64,000 nucleotides of DNA, taken from positions 1,798,001 to 1,862,000 of the forward strand of contig NZ_CP110139.1 in NCBI RefSeq assembly GCF_025979885.1. The letters are read 5' to 3'. Of the stretch, positions 24,231 through 32,792 are shown one piece after another. How positions within the stretch are numbered: the stretch's first letter is position 1; each line of letters begins with the position of its first letter. Under the pieces are notes generated by a model. That model was not told the origin of the DNA and searched no databases. It was given only the letters and a program-made list of their open reading frames with translations. This stretch comes from Hymenobacter sp. YIM 151500-1 (GTDB taxonomy: Bacteria > Bacteroidota > Bacteroidia > Cytophagales > Hymenobacteraceae). The translations under genes were made by a program, and so were the position numbers.

Positions 24231-25283
24231 ATGCTGACACACGTACGCTACGCCCTGCTGCTGCTACTCACGGCCGCCTGCTCCTCCCCCAGCCCTGAGC
24301 AGGCGGCGGCCCCCGCCCTCACCGCCTACTTCCCGCCCGCCGACACCACGCGCCTGCAAACCGGCGGCGTGCAGCTGGTAGCCGTGAGCACACCCAAAGG
24401 CAAGTTCAACGTCTGGACGAAACGCATTGGGAATAATCCGCGCATCAAGCTGCTCTTGCTCAACGGTGGGCCGGGCGCTACGCACGAGTATTTCGAGTGC
24501 ATGGAAAGCTTTCTGCCCCAGGAAGGCATCGAGTTCATCTACTACGACCAGCTGGGCTGCGGCAACTCCGACAACCCCAAGGACACCAGTATGTGGAGCC
24601 TGCCGCGCTACGTGGAGGAGGTGGAGCAGGTGCGCCAGGCCCTCCAGCTCGACAGCAGCAACTTCTTTCTGCTGGGCCACAGTTGGGGCGGCATTCTGGC
24701 CGCCGAGTATGCCCTCAAGTACCAGCAGCACCTGAAGGGCCTCATCATTTCCAACATGATGATGAGTTGCCCCGCCTACGACAAGTACGCCGAAACGGTG
24801 CTGGCCAAGCAACTCAAGCCCGAAGTGCTGGCCGAAATTCAGCAGCTGGAAGCCCGCCAGGACTTCCAGAACCCGCGCTACATGGAGCTGCTGATGGCTA
24901 ACTTCTACACCGCGCACGTGCTGCGCCGCCCGCTGGACCAGTGGCCCGAGCCCGTTAACCGCTCGTTCAGCAAGATGAACCAGTCCTTGTACGTGACCAT
25001 GCAGGGCCCCAGCGAGTTTGGCATCAGCGGCAAGCTGGCCCGCTGGGACCGGACCCACGACCTGCCCAAGCTGCAAGTGCCCGTGCTCAGCATCGGCGGC
25101 CAGCACGACACCATGGACCCCGAGCACATGCGCTGGATTGCCACCCAGGTGCCGCACGGCACGGCCCTTATCTGCCCCCGCGGCTCCCACATGAGCTTCT
25201 ACGACGACCAGCCGACCTACATGCGCGGCCTAATCACGTTTTTGAAGGGCGTGGACAAGGGCCAGAAACAAGTGAAGCTGTAG
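24231..25283 (+). CDS. Proline iminopeptidase-family alpha/beta hydrolase lipoprotein
   Basis: A 350-residue lipoprotein (MLTHVRYALLLLLTAAC, Cys17) of the alpha/beta-hydrolase superfamily. The oxyanion region NGGPGATHEYF (78-88) and YYDQLGCGNSD correspond to the HGGPG and DQRGxGxS blocks of proline iminopeptidases. The catalytic serine is S151 in GHSWGG; the acid is D in GGQHDTMDP and the histidine is in RGSHMSFYD. Probably an N-terminal-proline peptidase or a related amidase facing the periplasm. The start is defined by the lipobox. Confidence 0.9.
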   Translation: MLTHVRYALLLLLTAACSSPSPEQAAAPALTAYFPPADTTRLQTGGVQLVAVSTPKGKFNVWTKRIGNNPRIKLLLLNGGPGATHEYFECMESFLPQEGIEFIYYDQLGCGNSDNPKDTSMWSLPRYVEEVEQVRQALQLDSSNFFLLGHSWGGILAAEYALKYQQHLKGLIISNMMMSCPAYDKYAETVLAKQLKPEVLAEIQQLEARQDFQNPRYMELLMANFYTAHVLRRPLDQWPEPVNRSFSKMNQSLYVTMQGPSEFGISGKLARWDRTHDLPKLQVPVLSIGGQHDTMDPEHMRWIATQVPHGTALICPRGSHMSFYDDQPTYMRGLITFLKGVDKGQKQVKL

Positions 25284-25374
25284 TATCTGTTTATATCTAT
25301 TTATCACGCATGGTAAATAGCGCGACTTGACTATTTTGCAGCGTATTCATTCTCCTCTCTTACTTCTATTACTT

Positions 25375-25728
25375 ATGCGTATTCCCTCCCACCTCCTGGT
25401 CTTCGTACTGTTCTCCTTAACATTGCTGTTAGGAGCCTGCAAGAAAGAGGAAGCCGAGCCTCAGACCGGCAATCTGGTAATAAGCTTTAAGTTCAACCAA
25501 AGCCTAAGCCAGGCTTACTACCGATTGTATACTGAGCAGGGATGGGCCAGCAACCGCCCGGTCAGCCCCCTGCGGGAAGGGCAGCTGGGGGTGGCGGCTC
25601 CCAACACGACAACCACTGCCAAGGTAGAATTAAACGACCTGAACGCAGGCAACTATGTTTTTGTGCTTGGTTCCAACCAATGGTCGGTGCAGGTGACAGC
25701 GGGCAAGACCAACAACGTATCTAAATAA
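25375..25728 (+). CDS. Hypothetical small lipoprotein
   Basis: A 117-residue protein, MRIPSHLLVFVLFSLTLLLGAC (Cys22), followed by a charged KKEEAEPQ linker and a beta-rich domain (GNLVISFKFNQSLSQAYYRLYTEQGW, NDLNAGNYVFVLGSNQWSVQVTAGKTNNV). The end resembles carboxypeptidase-regulatory or PEGA-like strands. Upstream lies a small A/T-rich inverted repeat (ctatttatc...ggtaaatag, about 25298-25321). Not assigned to a named family. Confidence 0.65.
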   Translation: MRIPSHLLVFVLFSLTLLLGACKKEEAEPQTGNLVISFKFNQSLSQAYYRLYTEQGWASNRPVSPLREGQLGVAAPNTTTTAKVELNDLNAGNYVFVLGSNQWSVQVTAGKTNNVSK

Positions 25729-25897
25729 GGCCAGTTGCGGTGGGCCGGGCAGCCGTTAGCCCGCTTTTCTGGCGGACTGCCCGGTCGAAGCAAGCGGCCG
25801 TGCTGGCCGGCGGCGGTAGTGCTGAACGATTGCTGTTGGGTGTTGATAAGGACTGGAAGCAGGTGGCGTTATAACAAGAAAACACCAGGCCGTCGGG

Positions 25898-26578
25898 ATG
25901 AAAAATACAGTGATAGTAGCCGGGGTAATAGCCCTGAGTTCTTGGGGGTTTGCTGCCCAAGGACAAAACCGCCACACTGTTTTCAAGGACGCTGCGGGCA
26001 ATGCTACCACCTACATTGCCCACTACGACGCCGTGTTTCGGGGCACGCACAAGAGCATCTACGACAAAAAACACAACACCCGTACGCTGGTGCCGCTGCC
26101 GGCCGCCGAGTTTGCCCAGGAAAAAGCCCGGACTGCCCAGCGCATTTTGTGGACGCAGAACCTAGGCCGGCCTTTTCCTCCTTTCGTAGCCACCACTTAC
26201 GCTGGCCAGCGCATCAGTTCTGCTGAATTGCAAGGCAAGGTGCTGGTGCTTAACTTCTGGTTTGTGGGCTGCTCAACCTGCGAGATGGAAATGCCGGAGC
26301 TGAATGATGTGTACGCCACCTACCACGGGCACCCCGACGTCGTATTTCTGTCGCTGGTACGCAGCAAACCCGCGGTGGTCACCTCGTTCTTGGCTGCAAC
26401 CCCCTTTCACTACCCCGTCGCGTCTTTGACTCCGGAACTGCTCACGCAGCTCAAGCCCCCGGCTTTTCCTACCAATGTAGTGGTTGACAAGAGCGGCCAG
26501 TATTCATTCGAGAGTGTGGGCGGCGGAGTTGGGGGCGTAGGCTTGCTGAAACGAGCTATTGCGCAGGCACTCCGCTAA
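25898..26578 (+). CDS. TlpA-like thioredoxin-fold disulfide reductase
   Basis: A 226-residue exported protein with signal peptide MKNTVIVAGVIALSSWGFAAQ and a C-terminal TlpA/ResA-type thioredoxin domain from about residue 90. The redox site is C125-S-T-C128 in NFWFVGCSTCEMEMPELN. The cis-proline region is PPAFPTNVVVD. TlpA-like proteins reduce or handle disulfides in the periplasm, for example during cytochrome c maturation or oxidative stress. The N-terminal 70 residues (HTVFKDAAGNATTYIAHYDAVFRGTHKSIYD) are outside the fold and not recognised. Confidence 0.9.
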   Translation: MKNTVIVAGVIALSSWGFAAQGQNRHTVFKDAAGNATTYIAHYDAVFRGTHKSIYDKKHNTRTLVPLPAAEFAQEKARTAQRILWTQNLGRPFPPFVATTYAGQRISSAELQGKVLVLNFWFVGCSTCEMEMPELNDVYATYHGHPDVVFLSLVRSKPAVVTSFLAATPFHYPVASLTPELLTQLKPPAFPTNVVVDKSGQYSFESVGGGVGGVGLLKRAIAQALR

Positions 26579-26633
26579 GTATGTTTTTGGTGGGAGGCCA
26601 GTTGGGGTCGCGGCCCGGCTTTGCGCTTCCGCG

Positions 26634-26641
26634 TATCTTTG
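26634..26641 (+). promoter_or_regulatory. rluF promoter (-7 TAtcTTTG)
   Basis: A perfect TAnnTTTG match followed by CGG. No TTG at ideal -33 spacing; the nearest are 10 and 29 bp away. Transcription would start near 26647, inside the hairpin described next. Confidence 0.5.
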
Positions 26642-26644
26642 CGG

Positions 26645-26666
26645 CCCGCCAGCACTTGCTGGCGGG
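26645..26666 (+). terminator. Terminator-like hairpin in the rluF leader
   Basis: A 9-bp stem (cccgccagc / gctggcggg) with a 4-nt loop is followed by tcgttttttgctttt. It is either the terminator of the TlpA-like gene ending at 26578 or an early terminator/attenuator at the start of the rluF transcript. Confidence 0.65.
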
Positions 26667-26693
26667 TCGTTTTTTGCTTTTAAACCCGCCCGC

Positions 26694-27740
26694 ATGCCCA
26701 CCCGACTTAATAAATTTATCAGCGACAGCGGCCTGTGCTCCCGCCGCGAAGCCGACCGCTACATCGAGCAGGGCCAGGTGACGGTGAACGGCAAGCGCGC
26801 CGCGGTGGGCGCCCAGGTAACGGATAAGGACCGAGTGCTGGTAAACGGCAACCTAATTGAGCCTCAGGCTCAGGCAGAGGCCGTGTATCTGGCTTACAAC
26901 AAGCCGCCCGGCGTGGTGACGACCACCGCGGCCGGCGTGCGCAACAGCATTTTGGGTGCCATCCACTTCCATGGCCGCCTGCTGCCCCTGGGCCGGCTCG
27001 ACAAGGACGCCCAGGGCCTGGTACTGCTCAGCACCGACGGCGAGTTTGTGAACCGGGTGCTGCGCTCGGGCCGCCTGGAAAACGAGTACATCGTGATGGT
27101 AGACAAGCCCATCAGCGAGCCGCTGCTGGCGGGCGTGGCGGCGGGCGGCGGCCAGCCTGGCGCGGCCGCTCAGCAGATTCGCGCTCAGAAAGAAACGCCG
27201 TACATCTTCCGCATCACCCTGCTGCACGACTCGGTCCGGCAGATTGAGCGCTGGTGCGAGCAGTACGGCTACAAGGTGGTGCAGATGGAGCGCATCCGCG
27301 TGCTGAACGTGGAGCTGAAAGGCCTGGGCCTGGGCGAGTGGCGCGAGCTAAAACCCCGGGAGCTGCAAGCCCTGCTCGAAACCGCAGGGCCAGCCAGCAG
27401 CCCGGCCCCGCGCCGCCGCAAGCCCGCCAGCACCGCCGCGCCTGATGCCGAACAGCCGGCCCCGGCGGCCACCGGCAAAGCCCGCCGCCCCGCCGCCTCC
27501 CGTCCCGAAGATGCGTGGCTGGAGCTGCCCACTGAGCCCCGCAAACCCCGCAAATCCAGCCAGGCCCGCCCCTCGGGCCAGCGCCGGGCGGGTGCTCCTG
27601 GTGCCGGCCCCGCCGGCCCGCGCAGCGCGGCAACACGTAAAGGCCCCGCCAGCGGCAAACCCCGCCGCACCGGCACCACTCGCCCCGCCGCCGCGTCGCC
27701 CAAAGGCAAAGCAACCGGACGGAGCCGAGGGAAGAAGTAG
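26694..27740 (+). CDS. rluF: 23S rRNA pseudouridine synthase RluF-like
   Basis: A 348-residue RsuA/RluF-family enzyme that isomerises uridine in 23S rRNA (RluF targets position 2604 in E. coli). An N-terminal S4 RNA-binding domain (RLNKFISDSGLCSRREADRYIEQGQVTVNGKRA, 4-36) precedes the catalytic domain with GRLDKDAQGLVLLS (catalytic Asp103). It ends with VRQIERWCEQYGYKVVQMERIRVLNVELKGLGLGEWREL. The match to RluF extends over about 230 residues. The last 110 residues form a basic Pro/Ala/Arg/Lys-rich tail absent from the E. coli enzyme, probably disordered and RNA-binding. Start chosen at MPTRLNKF, preceded by an unusual hairpin leader. Confidence 0.92.
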   Translation: MPTRLNKFISDSGLCSRREADRYIEQGQVTVNGKRAAVGAQVTDKDRVLVNGNLIEPQAQAEAVYLAYNKPPGVVTTTAAGVRNSILGAIHFHGRLLPLGRLDKDAQGLVLLSTDGEFVNRVLRSGRLENEYIVMVDKPISEPLLAGVAAGGGQPGAAAQQIRAQKETPYIFRITLLHDSVRQIERWCEQYGYKVVQMERIRVLNVELKGLGLGEWRELKPRELQALLETAGPASSPAPRRRKPASTAAPDAEQPAPAATGKARRPAASRPEDAWLELPTEPRKPRKSSQARPSGQRRAGAPGAGPAGPRSAATRKGPASGKPRRTGTTRPAAASPKGKATGRSRGKK

Positions 27741-27780
27741 TGAGGTAATAAGGTAAAGGGTGACAAGGGACAGGAAAACC

Positions 27781-27837
27781 GTCCTGCTTCATCTGGCGCC
27801 CGTTTATCGAACCGAAGGTCGCCAGATGAAGCAGGAC
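27781..27837. repeat. Palindromic element, family B (short copy)
   Basis: Perfect 18-bp inverted arms (27781-27798 / 27820-27837; gtcctgcttcatctggcg) with a 21-nt loop. The word gcttcatctggcg and its complement also occur in the larger family B copies at 43300 and 55205. It is preceded by ggtaataaggtaaagggtgaca, a degenerate form of the heptamer array seen around other elements. Confidence 0.7.
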
Positions 27838-27908
27838 AATACCACTTGTACAACAGTACGCCGGATGCTTGCCCGCTTTACTTTATCTGCTCATCTTTAT
27901 TTCTGCCC

Positions 27909-28994
27909 GTGCTTACCTCTGACCAACTACTCGCCCAGCGCCTTCAGAATCAGCAAGTAGCGGCCAGCCACTGCACCCAACCTGCCGAAGTGGCCGCGCG
28001 GCTGGGCGGGCTACAAGCGCAGGAGTACACCCAGGTGGGGTGGGCATTTGGCGTGCGGCTGCCTGGTGCCCAGGCCGCCGACATCGAGCACGCGTTTGCG
28101 GCGGGCACCATCGTGCGGACCTGGCTGCTGCGCGGCACTTTACACGTGGCGGCTGCGGAGGATGTGCGCTGGCTACTCGCGCTGCTGGCGCCGCGCCTTG
28201 TCCGGATGGCCGCGACGGTGAACACGCAGCGCGAGCTGGACGAAGCCATGCTGCGCCGAAGCCAGGATATCGTGAGTCGGGCTCTGGAAGGCAGGCGCCA
28301 CCTTACCCGTGGCGAGCTAACGGCTGCCCTGGCTCAGGCCGGTATAGCGGCCACCGGGCCGCGGCTGGCGTCTATTCTGCTACGGGCGGCTCTTGACCAG
28401 GTTATCTGCTTAGGTCCGCGCCGGGGCCTCGAAGCTACCTTCGTCCTGCTGGATGAGTGGGTGCCCGGCAGCCGCCCGCGGCCACGGGAAGAGGCCCTGG
28501 CTGAACTGGCCCGGCGCTACTTTATCAGCCACGGCCCCGCCACCGTGCCAGACTTTGCCTGGTGGGCCGGCCTGACGCTGGGTGAGGCCCGAGCAGGCTT
28601 AGCAGCTGTACAAACAGCTCTCCAACATGCCCGCCTCAACGGCCAGGAGTATTGGTTTCCGGCAGTATCAGCCGCGCCCACGGCTCCGAAGGCTTATTTG
28701 CTGCCGGGCTTCGATGAGTATTTTCTAGGCTATAAGGACCGGACCCTGTTGCTCGATGCAGCTTACATTCGGCGCGTGGCTTCGAGCAATGGCATATTCA
28801 GTCCGCTTATCGTGGTGGATGGCCGGGTGGTTGGTATCTGGAAGCGGACTGTTAAAAAGGAGGCTGTGGTCGTGGAGTTGCAGCCGTTTCAGCCGCTGGG
28901 CGTAACCGAGCAGGAGGCTATTGCCTTAGCAGCGGAGCAGTACGGGCAGTTTTTGGCAAAAAAGCCGCAGGTGCTGACTGCTGCTGGCGTTTAG
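27909..28994 (+). CDS. AlkZ-like winged-helix DNA glycosylase family protein
   Basis: A 361-residue member of the HTH_42 winged-helix family (PF06224-like). The family includes the interstrand-crosslink DNA glycosylases AlkZ and YcaQ. Near the N-terminus the QxQ motif is present as Q36-A-Q38 in RLGGLQAQEY, with W-F-L-like helices TWLLRGTLHVAAAEDVRWLLALL. Further family blocks are HGPATVPDFAWWAGL and LLPGFDEYFLGYKDR. In AlkZ the two glutamines take part in base excision from alkylated DNA, so DNA repair is the best guess. The start is a GTG at 27909; the ATG 63 bp upstream would add a non-homologous leader. Confidence 0.8.
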   Translation: MLTSDQLLAQRLQNQQVAASHCTQPAEVAARLGGLQAQEYTQVGWAFGVRLPGAQAADIEHAFAAGTIVRTWLLRGTLHVAAAEDVRWLLALLAPRLVRMAATVNTQRELDEAMLRRSQDIVSRALEGRRHLTRGELTAALAQAGIAATGPRLASILLRAALDQVICLGPRRGLEATFVLLDEWVPGSRPRPREEALAELARRYFISHGPATVPDFAWWAGLTLGEARAGLAAVQTALQHARLNGQEYWFPAVSAAPTAPKAYLLPGFDEYFLGYKDRTLLLDAAYIRRVASSNGIFSPLIVVDGRVVGIWKRTVKKEAVVVELQPFQPLGVTEQEAIALAAEQYGQFLAKKPQVLTAAGV

Positions 28995-29220
28995 GCAATT
29001 CTTCAGCCGTGAGCTGACGCACAGTAGTGGTGCTTCGTAGTGAGAAACGAATTTTCGGGCTACACTTTCGCCCCCATTCTTATTCTGGCTGGCTGCCGAT
29101 GCCGCCTGAATCGGCTTCTCCCGTATCTTGCGGCTCGCCGCGCAGCTGTAGGCTCCGGCGGGCCGCCGTCGTTTCGACCGGCTTCTTTCCACTGCTATTT
29201 CGCCACCGAACCTCCCACCC

Positions 29221-30216
29221 ATGCTCCGTACCGACTGGACCCTCGACGAAGTAAACGCCATCTACCACCAGCCCGTGTTGGAGCTGGTGACGCAGGCAGC
29301 GGCCGTGCACCAAGAATTTCAGGCTACCGGCGAAGTGCAGGTGTGCACCCTGCTGAGCGTGAAAACCGGCGGCTGCCCCGAAGACTGCGCCTACTGCCCC
29401 CAGGCCGCCCGCTACCACACCGGCGTGCAGGCCCACAAGCTACTGCCCGACGCCGAAGTGCTGGCTGCCGCCCAACGAGCCCGCGACGCCGGCTCCACCC
29501 GGTTCTGCATGGGCGCCGCCTGGCGCGAGGTGCGCGACAACCGTGACTTCGACCGGGTGCTGAATATGGTAACCGAAGTAAACAACCTGGGCCTGGAAGT
29601 GTGCTGCACCCTGGGCATGCTGAACGAGTACCAGGCCGAGCGCCTCAAAGAAGCCGGCCTCTACGCCTACAACCATAACCTCGACACCAGCCGCGAGAAG
29701 TACGACGACATCATCACCACCCGCACCTACGACGACCGGCTGAACACCCTGGAACACGTGCGCAAGGCGGGCATTTCGGTATGCTCGGGCGGCATCATCG
29801 GGCTGGGCGAGACGGATGAGGACCGCGTGGCCATGCTGCACACCCTGGCCACCCTGCCCCAGCACCCCGAGAGCGTGCCCGTGAATGCCCTGGTGCCCGT
29901 GGAAGGCACGCCCCTGGCCCAGCAGCCCCGCGTGAGCGTATGGGAAATGCTGCGCATGATTGCCACGGCCCGCATCCTGATGCCCCGCACCATGGTGCGC
30001 CTCTCGGCTGGCCGCCAGGAAATGCCCGTCACCGAGCAGGCCCTCTGCTTCCTGGCCGGCGCCAACTCCATCTTCTCAGGCGAAAAGCTCCTGACCACCC
30101 CCAACCCCGACTTCGACGCCGACAAGCACATGTTCGACCTGCTCGGCCTCAAGCCCCGCAAGTCGTTCAAGGACGTGCCCGAGGGCGCTGTAGTACTGGG
30201 CCGGGAGCTGGTGTAG
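29221..30216 (+). CDS. bioB: Biotin synthase BioB
   Basis: A 331-residue radical SAM enzyme that inserts sulfur into dethiobiotin to give biotin. The [4Fe-4S] cluster cysteines are C52, C56 and C59 in [12 protein letters not shown]. Other family signatures are [57 protein letters not shown] and the C-terminal [20 protein letters not shown]. Length is normal. First gene of the biotin cluster; a family D palindrome begins at its stop codon. Confidence 0.97.
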   Translation: MLRTDWTLDEVNAIYHQPVLELVTQAAAVHQEFQATGEVQVCTLLSVKTGGCPEDCAYCPQAARYHTGVQAHKLLPDAEVLAAAQRARDAGSTRFCMGAAWREVRDNRDFDRVLNMVTEVNNLGLEVCCTLGMLNEYQAERLKEAGLYAYNHNLDTSREKYDDIITTRTYDDRLNTLEHVRKAGISVCSGGIIGLGETDEDRVAMLHTLATLPQHPESVPVNALVPVEGTPLAQQPRVSVWEMLRMIATARILMPRTMVRLSAGRQEMPVTEQALCFLAGANSIFSGEKLLTTPNPDFDADKHMFDLLGLKPRKSFKDVPEGAVVLGRELV

Positions 30217-30330
30217 CCCCACCCCAACCCCTCGCCTGTAGGGAGAGGCTCCAATTCTGGCTTTCTAAAAAACTAGCTTTTAGAGCTAGAGCCCCCTCTC
30301 CCTTTTCGGAGAGGGGGTTGGGGGTGAGGC
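30215..30330. repeat. Palindromic element, family D (copy 1)
   Basis: Starts at the bioB stop. The left arm gccccaccccaacccctcgcc...gagaggctc pairs with a right arm gagccccctctcc...gttgggggtgaggc; inside the right arm a further hairpin (ccccctctcc / ggagaggggg) occurs. The central part tttctaaaaaactagcttttagagctaga is AT-rich. A larger copy is at 41907-42108. Confidence 0.75.
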
Positions 30331-30415
30331 AACTAGAGCCCCTCCCTACCGGATTCTGCGCAGCAAGCGGCGTGGATTGGGACTAGCCTACCTGAACTCA
30401 AAACCTTCTTGCCGC

Positions 30416-31297
30416 ATGCGTTACCTGCGCTTTCTTCTCGTCGCATTGCTGCTTGGGCCGGCAGGGTGTTGCTTTGGGGCGCGGGTAGATACGCTGGACA
30501 TTCCCAGTGCGGTGATGGGCAAGACCTACCGCGCCACCGTGGTGCTGCCCGCCGCCTACGCCAAGCAGAAAAAGGCGGTGTTTCCGGTGCTCTACCTGCT
30601 GCACGGAGCCACCGGGCACTTCTCGGACTGGCTGACGAAGACGCCCGACAAGCTGCTCGTGCACCGCCTGGCCGACCAGTACAACCTGTTGGTGGTGATG
30701 CCGGAGGGCGAAACCTTCGGGTGGTATCTCGACAGCCCCGTCAACAAAGGCAGCCAGTTTGAAACCTACCTGACCCAGGAAGTCATCCAGAAAATCGACA
30801 ACACCTACCGCACCGTGCGCCGCCGCGAAGGCCGCGTTATTACGGGCTTGTCGATGGGCGGGCACGGGGCCCTGTACCTGGCCACCCGTCACCCCGACCT
30901 GTACTGCGCCGCCGGCAGCATGAGTGGCGCGGTTGACATCAACACGGCCAAGTGGCGGCTGAATCCGGAGGAAGGCAAGCGGGTCGCGGCGCTGTTTGAG
31001 CCGATTTTGGGTCCGCTGGGCCCCACACCCGCCGCTACGCTGGCGCCGTTCACCGTGCTGCCTCTGGTGGATAAGATGAGAAGCAACGGCCTGCCGCTCA
31101 TTATTGACTGCGGAGTGGATGATTTTCTTATCGAGCCCAACCGGGAGCTGCACCGCCGCCTGGTGTACAACGGCACCCCGCACGAGTACACGGAGCGCCC
31201 CGGTGGCCACACCTGGGAATACTGGCAAAACTCCCTGCCCTACCACGTGTTGTTTTTGCATAAAGTATTACAAGCCAACGCCGTTACCGTTCCTTAA
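30416..31297 (+). CDS. Secreted esterase (esterase D / PF00756-like alpha/beta hydrolase)
   Basis: A 293-residue exported alpha/beta hydrolase. MRYLRFLLVALLLGPAGCCFGA is a signal peptide, possibly lipoprotein. The family sequence DIPSAVMGKTYRATVVLPAAYA...VLYLLHGATGHFSDW matches the putative esterase group (S-formylglutathione hydrolase/tributyrin esterase type). The nucleophile is Ser in GLSMGGHGALYLA; the acid (Asp) is in DCGVDDFL and the His in RPGGHTWEYW. It lies between bioB and bioF, but its export signal makes a role as the pimeloyl-ACP methyl esterase BioH doubtful; a small-ester hydrolase is more likely. Confidence 0.87.
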   Translation: MRYLRFLLVALLLGPAGCCFGARVDTLDIPSAVMGKTYRATVVLPAAYAKQKKAVFPVLYLLHGATGHFSDWLTKTPDKLLVHRLADQYNLLVVMPEGETFGWYLDSPVNKGSQFETYLTQEVIQKIDNTYRTVRRREGRVITGLSMGGHGALYLATRHPDLYCAAGSMSGAVDINTAKWRLNPEEGKRVAALFEPILGPLGPTPAATLAPFTVLPLVDKMRSNGLPLIIDCGVDDFLIEPNRELHRRLVYNGTPHEYTERPGGHTWEYWQNSLPYHVLFLHKVLQANAVTVP

Positions 31298-31410
31298 GCC
31301 TTCTTCCTGCGTCGTAGCCAGCTTTCTTTAGCACGAACGGCCTGTGCTGCTTCTGGCGGGTAGCTGTAGCTGTTGATTTTCTCTGGTTTGGCGCGGCGGT
31401 TTTTCTGTTG

Positions 31411-32544
31411 ATGTCTACTTCTCCCCTCTACCAGCGCCTGGCCCGGCACCTCGCCCAGCGCGAAGCAGAGGGCACCCGCCGCCGCCTCACGCTACCCGCG
31501 GCCGGGCTCGTCGATTTCAGCTCCAACGACTACCTGGGCCTGAGCCGCCACCCGGCTGTGCACCGGGCGCTGCTAGCCGCCACCCAGCAAGCGGCCGGCA
31601 GCAGCGGCTCCCGCCTGCTCACCGGCAACTCAGCGGCGGCCGAAGCCCTGGAAACGCACCTGGCCCACTTTCACCGCGCCGAAGCAGCCCTGCTGTTCAA
31701 CTCCGGCTACGCGGCCAACTTGGGCTTTTTCGCCGCCGTGCCCCGCCGCGGCGACACCATCCTGTACGACGAGGCCTCCCACGCTTCGGTTAAGGACGGC
31801 ATCCGGGCCTCCTTTGCCACGGCCTTCAGCTTCCGGCACAACGACCTGGCCGACCTGGAACGGAAGCTCAGCCGGGCTTCGGGTGCCGTGTTTGTGGCCG
31901 TGGAGGCGCTGTACTCCATGGACGGCGACACGGCCCCGCTGCCGGAGCTGGCCGCCCTGTGCCGGGCGCGGGGGCTGCATTTGGTGGTGGACGAGGCCCA
32001 CACCAACGGCCTCTACGGCCTGGCCGGGGAAGGCGTGGTGGCGGCGCTGGGCCTTGAAAACGACGTGTTTGCCCGCATTCTCACCTTTGGCAAAGCCCTG
32101 GGCAGCCAGGGCGCCGCCGTGGCCGGCCCGGCTCTGCTGCGTGACTACCTGCTCAACTTCAGCCGCCCTTTCATCTACACCACCGCCCTACCCCCGCTCA
32201 CGGTGGCCGGCCTCACGGCGGCGTATCAGTTGCTACCGGGCCTGCAAGCCGAGCGGCAGCGGCTGTTTGCCCTGTCCGACTATCTGAAAACCCGCCTCAA
32301 TGCCGTACCTGGCCTGCACGTACCGCCGCAGAGCCACGTGATTCACCCGGTTTTCTTCACTCACTCGCCCGGCCCCGCCGCCGTGCGCCAGGTGGCCGCC
32401 ACCGCCCAGCAAGCCGGTTTCGACGTGCGGCCCATCGTGGCGCCCACCGTGCCCGCCGGCACCGAGCGGCTGCGGCTCATCGTGCACAGCTTCAACACGG
32501 AAGCGGAAATTGACGGGCTGGCGGCGCTAGAGGCGGCGCTGTAA
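31411..32544 (+). CDS. bioF: 8-amino-7-oxononanoate synthase BioF
   Basis: A 377-residue PLP-dependent acyltransferase of the alpha-oxoamine synthase family. It condenses pimeloyl-ACP (or CoA) with alanine in the first committed step of biotin assembly. The family blocks are FSSNDYLGLSRHP, GSSGSRLLTGNS, LFNSGYAANLGFF, YDEASHASVKDGIR, VVDEAHTNGLYG and the PLP lysine K228 in ILTFGKALGSQGAAV. ATG at 31411 (MSTSPLYQRL) is preferred over the TTG three bases earlier. Followed by a family C palindrome. Confidence 0.96.
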   Translation: MSTSPLYQRLARHLAQREAEGTRRRLTLPAAGLVDFSSNDYLGLSRHPAVHRALLAATQQAAGSSGSRLLTGNSAAAEALETHLAHFHRAEAALLFNSGYAANLGFFAAVPRRGDTILYDEASHASVKDGIRASFATAFSFRHNDLADLERKLSRASGAVFVAVEALYSMDGDTAPLPELAALCRARGLHLVVDEAHTNGLYGLAGEGVVAALGLENDVFARILTFGKALGSQGAAVAGPALLRDYLLNFSRPFIYTTALPPLTVAGLTAAYQLLPGLQAERQRLFALSDYLKTRLNAVPGLHVPPQSHVIHPVFFTHSPGPAAVRQVAATAQQAGFDVRPIVAPTVPAGTERLRLIVHSFNTEAEIDGLAALEAAL

Positions 32545-32608
32545 CAGACGCTGAGTATGGTTATTGCGCAGTGTATGGCGGTTTCGCGAACCGTGTATCC
32601 ACCGACTG

Positions 32609-32714
32609 CCTGTAGAGACGCGACCCTTCGCGTCTCGTCGTCCGCGCCGTTTGCCCGTTCATATTCAACAGGGGCCATTCAACGAACGGACGCGAAGGGT
32701 CGCGTCTCTACAGG
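32609..32714. repeat. Palindromic element, family C (copy 2, complete)
   Basis: A 106-bp unit with perfect 26-bp terminal inverted arms (32609-32634 / 32689-32714; core gtagagacgcgacccttcg). It lies between bioF and the AT-rich orphan gene. Confidence 0.85.
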
Positions 32715-32792
32715 CTGGGTATACTGTTCACAAAACTGCTGTAAGAAGAGCACATAAAATTTTCTGTCATCAATAACTAGATTTTTAAAACA

